A stretch of 12,101 nt of DNA from NCBI GenBank assembly GCA_024636575.1, contig JAGXGU010000055.1:1-12101 (forward strand), written 5' to 3'. Position numbers and translations under genes: made by a program. Of this stretch, positions 1 to 5,901 are shown one piece after another (the first letter of the stretch is position 1; each line of letters begins with the position of its first letter). The notes beneath the pieces are model-generated. The model saw only the letters and a list, made by a program, of their open reading frames with translations, was not told the origin of the DNA and made no database searches. Source of the stretch: Altererythrobacter sp. GTDB taxonomy: Bacteria; Pseudomonadota; Alphaproteobacteria; Sphingomonadales; Sphingomonadaceae.

Positions 1-200
1 GCGAGATTGGGGTTGGATTTCACGGCAAAGGCAATGTGCGGATTGGTCAGGCCGGACAATGCCTCGCGGAACACACGTGCATGGCGCACCAACGTCGCAC
101 GTGAATAGACATAGACCGGAGTGCCAACCTCAGCCGCAATGCGCGGCAGGGCGATGTCTTCAGCGTGGAGCACGCCATCGCGAAGTTCAAAATGATTCAT
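1..200 (-). CDS. lysA: Diaminopimelate decarboxylase, N-terminal part (gene runs off the left edge)
   Basis: LysA is the PLP-dependent enzyme that decarboxylates meso-diaminopimelate to L-lysine, the last step of lysine synthesis in the cytoplasm. Only the first 66 residues are visible. They begin MNHFELRDGVLHAEDI, continue with the typical GTPVYVYS strand, and end near FAVKSNPN. That last motif holds the lysine (K61) that forms the Schiff base with PLP in this fold-type III family. The ATG at 198-200 lies 15 bases after the stop of the upstream lipoprotein gene, with no clear Shine-Dalgarno sequence, so lysA is probably translated from an argH-lipoprotein-lysA transcript. The product call is firm; the C-terminal domain is outside the window and cannot be judged. 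Confidence 0.93.
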   Translation of the reverse strand, partial: MNHFELRDGVLHAEDIALPRIAAEVGTPVYVYSRATLVRHARVFREALSGLTNPHIAFAVKSNPNL

Positions 201-215
201 GAAACTGGCCGCGCT

Positions 216-479
216 TTATTCAGGGGGAAGGTCGAATGGATCATCTTCGCGTACTTCCGACCGTTTTCGCAGTTCCACATTACGTTCGGGTGCCGCCTGC
301 GTATCCAGTTCCAGCAGATCTTGCGTGTCCGGCTGAACACCGGAGCCGATCGGAATGGCGGGCGAGGCCTGGCCTGCCAGCGGTTCCAGTTCTGCCGTCT
401 GTCCGCAAGCTGCGAGCAGGCAGAGGCTGACCGGCATGGCGGCAATGGCAATGGTCTTGCGGATGGTCCGGCGTATCAT
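216..479 (-). CDS. Small LptM-like outer-membrane lipoprotein between argH and lysA
   Basis: The gene encodes an 87-residue protein with a basic N-terminus, a hydrophobic segment (about residues 9-23) and the lipobox LLAAC with the lipidated cysteine at C25, so it should be exported and acylated. The mature part is acidic, proline-rich and probably disordered, ending VELRKRSEVREDDPFDLPPE. Many proteobacteria have a short lipoprotein of this kind immediately before lysA or dapF. In E. coli this is LptM (YifL), which helps oxidative maturation of the LPS translocon LptD. The position and the CGxxxxLxP start after the lipobox are consistent with that family, but the glycine-rich LptM signature is only partly kept. 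Its ATG overlaps the argH stop in an ATGA tetramer (476-479), implying translational coupling. That it is a real lipoprotein is well supported; the LptM role is an inference. Confidence 0.8.
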   Translation of the reverse strand: MIRRTIRKTIAIAAMPVSLCLLAACGQTAELEPLAGQASPAIPIGSGVQPDTQDLLELDTQAAPERNVELRKRSEVREDDPFDLPPE

Positions 480-1891
480 TCGTCTATCCCGAGCATTCGG
501 CGTGCATGCGCCACTTGTTCCCTTACCCGCTCAGGCGCGGTTCCGCCATAGGAGCTGCGCGATGCCACGGATGCATCGACCGACAATGCGGCAAACACCC
601 GTTCGTCCACCCGCGGATCGATGGCCTGCAATTCCTCCAGCGACAGCGCATCGAGGGCCACGCCCTTGCTTTCCGCCAGTTTGACTGCAGCACCGGTGAT
701 GTGGTGCGCCTCGCGGAAGGGGATATCCGCCTCCCGCACCAGCCAGTCGGCCAGATCGGTTGCTGTGGCATAGCCGAGTTCAGCCGCCTGCCGCATCCGG
801 TCTGTCCTGAAACTGCTGTCGGCCACCATCCCGGTCATCGCGGCGATCGATAGTGCCAGCAGGCTCGCCGCTTCGAATACCGGGGGCTTATCGTCCTGCA
901 TGTCCTTGGAATAGGCCAGCGGCAGGCCCTTCATCGTCACCATCAGCGCGGTCGTGCAGCCGATGATCCGCCCCGCGTGCCCGCGCACCAGCTCAGCTGC
1001 GTCGGGGTTTTTCTTTTGCGGCATGATCGAACTGCCGGTGCTGAGCGCGTCCGGCAGGCGGACGAAACCGAAGGGCTGGCTGGCCCAGATGATGAATTCT
1101 TCCGCAAGCCGCGAGAGATGGAGCGAGCATTGTGCCGCCGCCATCAGGTAGTCGAGAGCGAAGTCACGGTCTGAAACTGCATCCAGGCTGTTGCGGGTCG
1201 GGCCATCGAAACCAAGCGCGTGGGCGGTCATGTCACGGTCGATCGGGAAGCCGGTACCGGCCAGTGCCGCCGATCCGAGCGGGCTTTCATTCAGCCGCGC
1301 CCGCGCATCGGCAAAGCGGCTGCGGTCCCTCCGAATCATCTCGTAATAGGCCATCAGGTGATGGCCCAGGGTGACCGGCTGCGCGATCTGCAGATGGGTG
1401 AAGCCGGGCATGATGCTGGCGGCATGTTCATCCGCGCGGGCAACCAGTGCGCGCTGCAATTGCTCCAGCCCGGCATCCACCTGTTCCATCGCCTCGCGCA
1501 CCCACAGGCGAAAATCTGTCGCGACCTGATCGTTGCGGCTGCGGGCGGTGTGCAGGCGCCCTGCCACCGGACCCACCAATTCGGCGAGGCGGCTTTCGGT
1601 AGTCATGTGGATATCTTCCAGATCCCAGTCTTCCGGCACGCCGTCCTTTTCATACTCTGCAGCGACCTGGTCCAGCCCATCGGCAATGCTGGCCGCATCG
1701 GCGGGCGTTACGATGCCCTGCGCGCCCAGCATCGCGACATGGGCCTTGCTCGCGGCGATGTCCTGACGCCATAATGCCTTGTCGAACGGGATCGAGGCAT
1801 TTATCTCGCGCATGATCGCGCTGGGCCCTTCGGCAAAGCGTCCGCCCCACATCTGGTTGGAGCTTTTTGTGTCCTTAAGATTGTCGCTCAC
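476..1891 (-). CDS. argH: Argininosuccinate lyase
   Basis: ArgH cleaves argininosuccinate to arginine and fumarate, the last step of arginine synthesis, as a cytoplasmic homotetramer of the fumarase/aspartase superfamily. The 471-residue product matches the usual length of about 460. Visible blocks include MWGGRFAEGPS near the start (residues 14-24), HTARSRNDQV (114-123), GFTHLQIAQPVTLGHH (163-178) and the superfamily signature GSSIMPQKKNPD (286-297) with the flexible loop carrying the catalytic serine. The reading frame stays open upstream to 1996. I chose the GTG at 1889-1891 because it gives the usual short N-terminal extension before MWGGRF, has an AAAGGG element 11 bases upstream and follows a promoter-like sequence. 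The ATG at 1852 (directly MWGGRF) is the alternative. The gene is first in an operon with the lipoprotein gene and lysA. Confidence 0.96.
   Translation of the reverse strand: MSDNLKDTKSSNQMWGGRFAEGPSAIMREINASIPFDKALWRQDIAASKAHVAMLGAQGIVTPADAASIADGLDQVAAEYEKDGVPEDWDLEDIHMTTESRLAELVGPVAGRLHTARSRNDQVATDFRLWVREAMEQVDAGLEQLQRALVARADEHAASIMPGFTHLQIAQPVTLGHHLMAYYEMIRRDRSRFADARARLNESPLGSAALAGTGFPIDRDMTAHALGFDGPTRNSLDAVSDRDFALDYLMAAAQCSLHLSRLAEEFIIWASQPFGFVRLPDALSTGSSIMPQKKNPDAAELVRGHAGRIIGCTTALMVTMKGLPLAYSKDMQDDKPPVFEAASLLALSIAAMTGMVADSSFRTDRMRQAAELGYATATDLADWLVREADIPFREAHHITGAAVKLAESKGVALDALSLEELQAIDPRVDERVFAALSVDASVASRSSYGGTAPERVREQVAHARRMLGIDE
1859..1862 (+). promoter_or_regulatory. Ribosome binding site that fixes the start of the TlpA-like gene
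   Basis: GGAG (within TTGGAG, 1857-1862) lies six bases upstream of the GTG at 1869. This is the best Shine-Dalgarno match near the 5' end. It selects that GTG over the longer open frame beginning at 1779, which would place a non-signal-like stretch in front of the lipoprotein signal peptide. The site lies inside the argH coding region. Confidence 0.7.
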
Positions 1892-2432
1892 GCTGATATT
1901 GGCCCTTTCGCTCGGCGCCTGCGATAGGGAAGCCGCGCAGGACGCGCAAGAACAGGGCGAGTTGGCGGATGCCAAGGCCAGCTTGGTCGGCACCATCGAC
2001 CGCAGTCATGCGGGCGAGTTGATGCCGGCAGTTGCGATCACTGACCCTGCCGGAAACCAGCTCAACACGGGCGCGCTGCAGGGCGGGCCGGTGCTGCTTA
2101 ATCTGTGGGCAACATGGTGTGCGCCATGCGTGGTTGAAATGCCGATACTGGACAGCCTGGCGGGCGAATTCGGTGACGCTTTGCGCGTGATAACGGTCAG
2201 CCAGGATATGCAAGGCGCGGCCAAGGTCGAGAGGTTTTTCGCGGACAATAATTTCGTCAATCTGCAGCCGTGGCTCGATCCCGACAATGCGCTGGGTTTC
2301 GCAATTGGTGGCGGAACCTTGCCGACAACGGTGCTGTATGATTCGCAAGGCCGTGAAGTGTGGCGGGTAATCGGCGAATATGACTGGTCGGGCGCCGAGG
2401 CAGGCGAAGCCATTGCAGAGGTTGTGGAATAG
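1869..2432 (+). CDS. TlpA/ResA-like thiol-disulfide oxidoreductase, predicted lipoprotein
   Basis: The 187-residue product starts with a short signal peptide (VSLRLSLTLILALSLGAC) whose lipobox LGAC predicts lipid attachment at C18 and a periplasm-facing, membrane-anchored protein. A thioredoxin fold follows, with the redox motif WCAPC (residues 83-87) in a WATWCAPCVVEMP context and the cis-proline loop GGGTLPTTV (P152). TlpA/ResA proteins reduce periplasmic disulfides, commonly apocytochrome c or copper-site cysteines during cytochrome oxidase assembly. The exact client here cannot be told, because no cytochrome maturation gene is in view. GTG start chosen for its signal peptide and GGAG site. 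The gene diverges from argH, and on these starts the two overlap by 23 bases. It stands alone, with lower-GC sequence after it. Confidence 0.9.
   Translation: MSLRLSLTLILALSLGACDREAAQDAQEQGELADAKASLVGTIDRSHAGELMPAVAITDPAGNQLNTGALQGGPVLLNLWATWCAPCVVEMPILDSLAGEFGDALRVITVSQDMQGAAKVERFFADNNFVNLQPWLDPDNALGFAIGGGTLPTTVLYDSQGREVWRVIGEYDWSGAEAGEAIAEVVE
1921..1949 (-). promoter_or_regulatory. Predicted argH promoter inside the divergent TlpA-like gene
   Basis: On the minus strand TTGCGC (1949-1944) is separated by exactly 17 bases from TATCGC (1926-1921). The start point would be near 1914, giving a leader of about 23 bases before the GTG at 1891. The hexamers are only moderate matches to the housekeeping sigma consensus, so this rests mainly on spacing and position. 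Confidence 0.35.
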
Positions 2433-2500
2433 GGCCTACCCGCCGATTCCGGATGGCCTTGCCTTGAATGCTGACGGGCTCACATTGATGTTCAGGAACA

Positions 2501-2567
2501 GCTGAATATCGTTGAATATTGCAATTCGATTTAGCGTTCGATTTAGCAGAGGCTCCTAATTAGGCCT
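2501..2567. repeat. Short tandem repeats and a palindrome in the gap after the TlpA-like gene
   Basis: Two 10-base units, GCTGAATATC and GTTGAATATT (2501-2520), stand in tandem. The 11-mer TTCGATTTAGC follows twice with a 12-base period (2525-2535 and 2537-2547). CCTAATTAGG, a perfect 10-base palindrome, sits at 2555-2564. All are within about 140 bases upstream of the small membrane ORF at 2641. They could be regulator sites or mere remnants; no known operator is recognised. The rest of 2433-2640 shows no gene. Confidence 0.4.
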
Positions 2568-2640
2568 GCACCAACCTGCGATTTGTTTCAGTCCTGCGTA
2601 TCCATCCGGAACCATTTCGGCCGCAAGAGCTTTCTACCTT

Positions 2641-2775
2641 ATGGAAATCCGGCTTTTCATCGCTTATGGTCTGATTGCGCTCTTGGTCGCTGCATTGGCA
2701 GCGTTCATCATATTGGCAAGAATCAGAGCGAAGCGGCGGCATGCGATGCGCGGCCAGCGCAACTGGACACGGTAA
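2641..2775 (+). CDS. Possible 44-residue single-span membrane protein
   Basis: An ATG-to-TAA frame of 44 codons encodes a hydrophobic helix (about residues 5-26, LFIAYGLIALLVAALAAFII and on) followed by a strongly basic tail with RIRAKRRHAMRGQR. By the positive-inside rule the tail should be cytoplasmic. The composition is very unlike random translation, and the helix plus arginine-rich tail is what many real bacterial small proteins look like. Against it, the upstream AAGAG is 11 bases from the ATG, which is a weak ribosome site, and no partner gene is obvious. It lies between the TlpA-like gene and the convergent tRNA-Val gene. I do not recognise a family and assign no function. Confidence 0.5.
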   Translation: MEIRLFIAYGLIALLVAALAAFIILARIRAKRRHAMRGQRNWTR

Positions 2776-2797
2776 TCAACCTTTGAACATGACAACA

Positions 2798-2812
2798 AAG
2801 GCTGGCGGCCTT
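2798..2812 (-). terminator. Weak hairpin, possible tRNA-Val terminator
   Basis: On the minus strand AAGGC pairs with GCCTT around a five-base loop and is followed by TGTTGTC, about 70 bases after the tRNA 3' end. The stem is short and the tail is not a clean U-tract, so termination here is only possible. No gene is seen in the rest of 2776-2880. Confidence 0.25.
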
Positions 2813-2880
2813 CAATCGAACGAACATGATCGATTTCCGGGGCTTGTTCAGACCTGTGCGAACGTCAGTGACCAGGAAAG

Positions 2881-2956
2881 TGGTGGGCGCTGACGGGCTC
2901 GAACCGCCGACCCTCTCGGTGTAAACGAGATGCTCTACCAACTGAGCTAAGCGCCC
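2881..2956 (-). tRNA. tRNA-Val (anticodon UAC), CCA encoded
   Basis: Read on the minus strand, the 76-base gene folds as a full cloverleaf. The acceptor stem GGGCGCT pairs with AGCGCCC (2950-2956 with 2885-2891). There is a D arm GCTC/GAGC. The anticodon stem TCTCG/CGAGA holds the loop TTTACAC (anticodon TAC, valine), and the T arm contains TTCGAGC. The discriminator is A (2884) and the CCA end is encoded (2881-2883). UAC reads GUA and, when modified, other valine codons. It is a single tRNA, transcribed towards the small membrane ORF and divergent from the asparaginase gene. Confidence 0.97.
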
Positions 2957-2973
2957 AAACTTTGCGTTCGGAA

Positions 2974-2990
2974 CGCCGCTAATAGCGGCG
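2974..2990. repeat. 17-base palindrome over the tRNA promoter
   Basis: CGCCGCTA and TAGCGGCG flank a single base, forming a perfect 8-bp inverted repeat centred on the predicted -10 box. A second inverted repeat, GCGTTC/GAACGC (2964-2976), abuts and slightly overlaps it on the leader side. There is no T-tract on either strand, so they are not terminators. They may be a protein site or a leader structure. Confidence 0.5.
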
Positions 2991-3006
2991 AAAGATTCAA
3001 AATCAA
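2979..3006 (-). promoter_or_regulatory. Predicted tRNA-Val promoter
   Basis: On the minus strand TTGATT (3006-3001) is followed after 16 bases by TATTAG (2984-2979), four of six matches each to TTGACA and TATAAT. Transcription would start near 2972, about 16 bases before the mature 5' end. The -10 box is the centre of a perfect palindrome (2974-2990). Confidence 0.5.
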
Positions 3007-3048
3007 TTGCCAATGGCGAATTACTGCACGGATCGTTATGGCGCTGGC

Positions 3049-4029
3049 ATGACAGGCAGACACATAAAGATATTCGCGACCGGTGGCACGATCGCCGGAA
3101 AGGCGGGATCGGCGACTAGCCGCGAGTATATCCCCGGGCAGATCGGAGTGGACGAATTGCTCGCGGAAGTGGCGCGGCTGGGGCTGCCCGCGACATTGGT
3201 TGGAACGCAGTTTGCCAGCATCGGGTCGGAAGATATCGGCCCGGCATTGTGGCACAAATTGCATGACGCTGTGTCGGCCGCGATGGCAGATGATGCCTGT
3301 CAGGGGATCATCATCACCCACGGCACCGATACCGCAGAAGAAACCGCATTCCTGTTTGACCAGACACTTCCAACCGCCAAGCCGGTGATCCTGGTGGGGG
3401 CGATGCGTCCGGCCGATGCGGTGGGCAGCGACGGGATGCGCAATTTCGCCAATGCGGTGCGCGCCGCGGGTGATGCGGATACGGCGGGACGCGGCGTTTT
3501 ATTGGTCATGAGCGACGATATCTTCGCCGCGCGCGATGCCCGCAAGGCGCGCACCGAGGGGCTCAATGCGTTTCGCGGGTTTCCGCGCGGGCCGGTTGGC
3601 CATGTCACACCCGCCTCGATCGAATGGTTCGGCCCGCCGTGGCGCGTGGATGAAACGGCGCGGCTGGAATTCCCTCAGGAACTGCCGAAAGTCAGTATCC
3701 TGTATGCCTATGCAGGAATGCCGGGCGGGGATGTGAAGGATGCGGTGCGCGGCGGGGCCAAGGGGCTGGTGCTGGCCGGTTTTGGCCAGGGCAATGCGCC
3801 CGCAGCAGTTCGCGAAGCTTTGGCGCAGGCGGTGCAGGCCGGGGTGCCGGTGGTGCGGGCGTCCCGCGTTGATCAGGGGCTGGTGGACCGTGAACCTGAC
3901 GATGATGATAACGGTTTTATTGCCGCCCGCGCACTCGGCCCGGCAAAATCGCGCATTTTGCTGCAATTGCTGCTGGCGAACGGGATCACCGATCCCCTCC
4001 GCCAGCAGGAAGCATTTGACCGGCGTTAA
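3049..4029 (+). CDS. L-asparaginase (bacterial AnsA/AnsB type)
   Basis: The enzyme hydrolyses L-asparagine to aspartate and ammonia. The 326-residue product has both family threonine motifs: FATGGTIAG near the start, with nucleophile T14, and ITHGTDTAEE with the T93-D94 pair. A serine equivalent to E. coli AnsB S58 lies in SIGSED (S60), and the catalytic lysine in RDARK (K166). It has no signal peptide, so a cytoplasmic enzyme is most likely. The frame opens earlier (TTG 3007, ATG 3013), but the extra residues do not look like the family and no start has a convincing ribosome site. I chose the ATG at 3049, which places TGGTIAG about ten residues in, as usual. It stands alone: tRNA-Val diverges upstream and the next gene converges, sharing a 4-base overlap at the stops. 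Confidence 0.93.
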   Translation: MTGRHIKIFATGGTIAGKAGSATSREYIPGQIGVDELLAEVARLGLPATLVGTQFASIGSEDIGPALWHKLHDAVSAAMADDACQGIIITHGTDTAEETAFLFDQTLPTAKPVILVGAMRPADAVGSDGMRNFANAVRAAGDADTAGRGVLLVMSDDIFAARDARKARTEGLNAFRGFPRGPVGHVTPASIEWFGPPWRVDETARLEFPQELPKVSILYAYAGMPGGDVKDAVRGGAKGLVLAGFGQGNAPAAVREALAQAVQAGVPVVRASRVDQGLVDREPDDDDNGFIAARALGPAKSRILLQLLLANGITDPLRQQEAFDRR

Positions 4030-5132
4030 GGCGTGACGAGATATTTCTCGCCCGTGCGCATGGCGCGGTAATCGATGGCTGCGTCTTTTTCGAGCATCTG
4101 TTCCAGCGTGACCTTCTGCTTGTAATGGCTGGCGAAGGTGGTGGTCAGATTGTCTAACACACGTTTCCGCATCCGGGCCATGGTTTCCATGCCCGCCTTT
4201 TGCAGGAACGGGAACAGCAGCCAGCCCGACAGGGTGAAGCCGAAACCATAGGACGGCGTCAGGATCGTGGGGCCGAGGTCCAGGCGGCCATAAATATACA
4301 TCTTCTTCGCCTGATCCGACCCGTAACGGCTGAATTCCTTCATCTTGCCAACCGCGACCTGTTCCATCGCCTTGAAGGCGGTATCGACAGAGTTGCCGCC
4401 GCCGATCGGATCGAAGCCGAGATAAGCGCCCGTTTCGTCGATCGCGCTGCGCAATTGCGCCATGAAATCATCGTCTGACGTATTCACGATATGCTTCGCG
4501 CCGAGGCCTTTCAGCAGATCGACCTGTTCCTGCTTGCGCACGACGTTGACCAGCGCCATTCCGTCTTCCAGACAGATACGGTTGAGCATCTGGCCCAGGT
4601 TCGATGCCGCGGCAAAATGCAGGATGGCCTTGTGGCCTTCCATCTTTGCGGTTTCGACAAAGCCCAGTGCAGTCATCGGATTGACGAAGGCGGAGGCGCC
4701 ATCTTCAGACGAAATATCGCCCAGCGGCAGGCACATGCCCGCTTCCGCAATGGAATATTGGCTGAATGCGTTTCCGGGAACGCAGGCAACCCGCTGGCCG
4801 ACCAGCGCCTGCGCGGCGGGATTGTCCCCTGCGGCGACCACGGTGCCCGCACCTTCATTGCCCACGGGCATCCGCTGGCCGTGGCGGCCCTTGGAACCGC
4901 TGAGGAAAGGTTCGGGCATCTTGGCGACGATCTTGCCGGGCGAATAATGCGCGTTTTCCAGATCGGCCGCGCTGAACAGCAGCGCCAGATCCGAAGGATT
5001 GATCGGCGCGGCTTCCATCCGCACCAGTACTTGCGCGCCCTTTGGTTCGGGGAAGGTCGTCTCGGCGACTTCAACCGTCAGTGTGCCATCCGATTCCAAA
5101 GTCGTGAAAACCTGTTTTCCAACCGTACTCAT
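4026..5132 (-). CDS. Zinc-free medium-chain dehydrogenase/reductase (MDR superfamily)
   Basis: The 368-residue protein has the two-domain MDR layout: an N-terminal GroES-like domain with INPSD (44-48) and GNEGAGTV (91-98), then a Rossmann domain from about residue 150. The catalytic-zinc cysteine and histidine of alcohol dehydrogenases are absent (Asn replaces His in the GHEGAG motif), as is the structural-zinc cysteine loop. It is therefore a zinc-independent reductase of the quinone oxidoreductase/enoyl reductase kind. The nucleotide motif reads HFAAASNLGQML (172-183) in place of the glycine-rich GxGxxG. This resembles enoyl-ACP/CoA reductase-type members, and VNVVRK after the second strand may favour NADPH. 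The substrate is unknown. The ATG at 5132 has a strong AGGAGA seven bases upstream, in the 16-base gap after truA, so it is the last gene of fmt-truA-dehydrogenase. Confidence 0.88.
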   Translation of the reverse strand: MSTVGKQVFTTLESDGTLTVEVAETTFPEPKGAQVLVRMEAAPINPSDLALLFSAADLENAHYSPGKIVAKMPEPFLSGSKGRHGQRMPVGNEGAGTVVAAGDNPAAQALVGQRVACVPGNAFSQYSIAEAGMCLPLGDISSEDGASAFVNPMTALGFVETAKMEGHKAILHFAAASNLGQMLNRICLEDGMALVNVVRKQEQVDLLKGLGAKHIVNTSDDDFMAQLRSAIDETGAYLGFDPIGGGNSVDTAFKAMEQVAVGKMKEFSRYGSDQAKKMYIYGRLDLGPTILTPSYGFGFTLSGWLLFPFLQKAGMETMARMRKRVLDNLTTTFASHYKQKVTLEQMLEKDAAIDYRAMRTGEKYLVTP

Positions 5133-5139
5133 CAATTCT

Positions 5140-5145
5140 TCTCCT
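5140..5145 (-). promoter_or_regulatory. Ribosome binding site of the MDR dehydrogenase
   Basis: AGGAGA on the minus strand, seven bases before the ATG at 5132, sits in the 16-base gap after the truA stop. It decides for that start over the frame opening at 5183, which would run into truA. Confidence 0.8.
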
Positions 5146-5148
5146 GAT

Positions 5149-5901
5149 TTATTCTTGTTCTTCGGGATAGTCGGCCGCCACAAAGTAGAGGCCGTGGGGC
5201 GGTGCGTTCAAACCCAATTCCTGCCGGTCTGCGGCCGCGAGGGCTTGTCCGATTTGCGTTTCTGTCCATCGGCCCATGCCGACCAGTGCCAGGCACCCTA
5301 CCATGGATCGGACCTGATGATGCAGGAAACTGCGTGCATGGGTCTCGATAACAATCCAGTCACCTTCGCGCCGCACATCCAGCCGGTCCAGCGTCTTGAC
5401 CGCACTGTCAGACTGGCAATGGGCCGAACGGAAAGTGGTGAAATCATGATGCCCGACCAGCGCCTGCGCCGCGCGGTGCATGGCTTCGTGGTCGAGTTCG
5501 GGGCGGATGTGCCATGCCCGGTGCAGATCAATCGTCAGTGGCGCACGGCGGTTGCGGATGCGGTATTGGTAACTGCGGCGGATGCAGGAAAAGCGCGCGT
5601 GCCAATCATCGGGTTTGGTCTCGCACGCGGTGACTGCAATCGGGTCAGGGCGAAGTTTCGCGTTGATCGCCTCCATCAGGCGGAAAGGCGTGATGTCCCT
5701 GGCAACATCGACATGGCTGCGCATGGCCAGGGCATGGACGCCGGAATCGGTCCGTCCGGCGGAATGGAGGGTCACCTTCTCGCCCAGCACCGCAAGCAGT
5801 GCGGCCTCAACGGAGCGTTGCACGCTGGGACCATGCCTTTGCCGCTGCAATCCCTGAAAAGGAGTGCCATCGAATTCAAGAGTAAGCGCAAAACGGGTCA
5901 C
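5149..5901 (-). CDS. truA: tRNA pseudouridine(38-40) synthase
   Basis: TruA converts uridines 38, 39 and 40 in the anticodon arm of many tRNAs to pseudouridine. The 250-residue product begins TRFALTLEFDGTPFQGLQRQ after the initiator, the usual TruA first strand. It contains SAGRTDSGVHA with the catalytic aspartate D52 (D60 in E. coli), then RRSYQYRI and HHDFTTFRS, and ends GLYFVAADYPE. The start is GTG at 5899-5901, overlapping the fmt stop in a GTGA tetramer, which argues for coupled translation. The frame remains open further upstream to 6012, but those residues are antiparallel to nothing known and duplicate fmt sequence in another frame. Fmt-truA adjacency is common in alphaproteobacteria. 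Confidence 0.96.
   Translation of the reverse strand: MTRFALTLEFDGTPFQGLQRQRHGPSVQRSVEAALLAVLGEKVTLHSAGRTDSGVHALAMRSHVDVARDITPFRLMEAINAKLRPDPIAVTACETKPDDWHARFSCIRRSYQYRIRNRRAPLTIDLHRAWHIRPELDHEAMHRAAQALVGHHDFTTFRSAHCQSDSAVKTLDRLDVRREGDWIVIETHARSFLHHQVRSMVGCLALVGMGRWTETQIGQALAAADRQELGLNAPPHGLYFVAADYPEEQE

Noticed and set aside
1779..1868. Longer N-terminus for the TlpA-like protein
   Set aside because: The extra 30 residues are charged, precede the lipoprotein signal peptide and are antisense to conserved ArgH sequence. The GGAG-GTG start at 1869 is much better.
1892..1996. 35-residue N-terminal extension of ArgH
   Set aside because: It is antisense to the TlpA signal peptide and mature N-terminus and has no counterpart in the ArgH family.
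3007..3048. Upstream TTG/ATG starts for the asparaginase
   Set aside because: The added residues do not resemble the family and the TTG abuts the predicted tRNA promoter. They are kept only as alternatives to 3049.
4491..5147. 218-codon plus-strand open frame opposite the dehydrogenase gene
   Set aside because: It is a shadow of high-GC codon bias on the opposite strand, with no domain, no ribosome site and a composition unlike a real protein. The same holds for the long plus-strand frame at 4999-6216 opposite truA and fmt.
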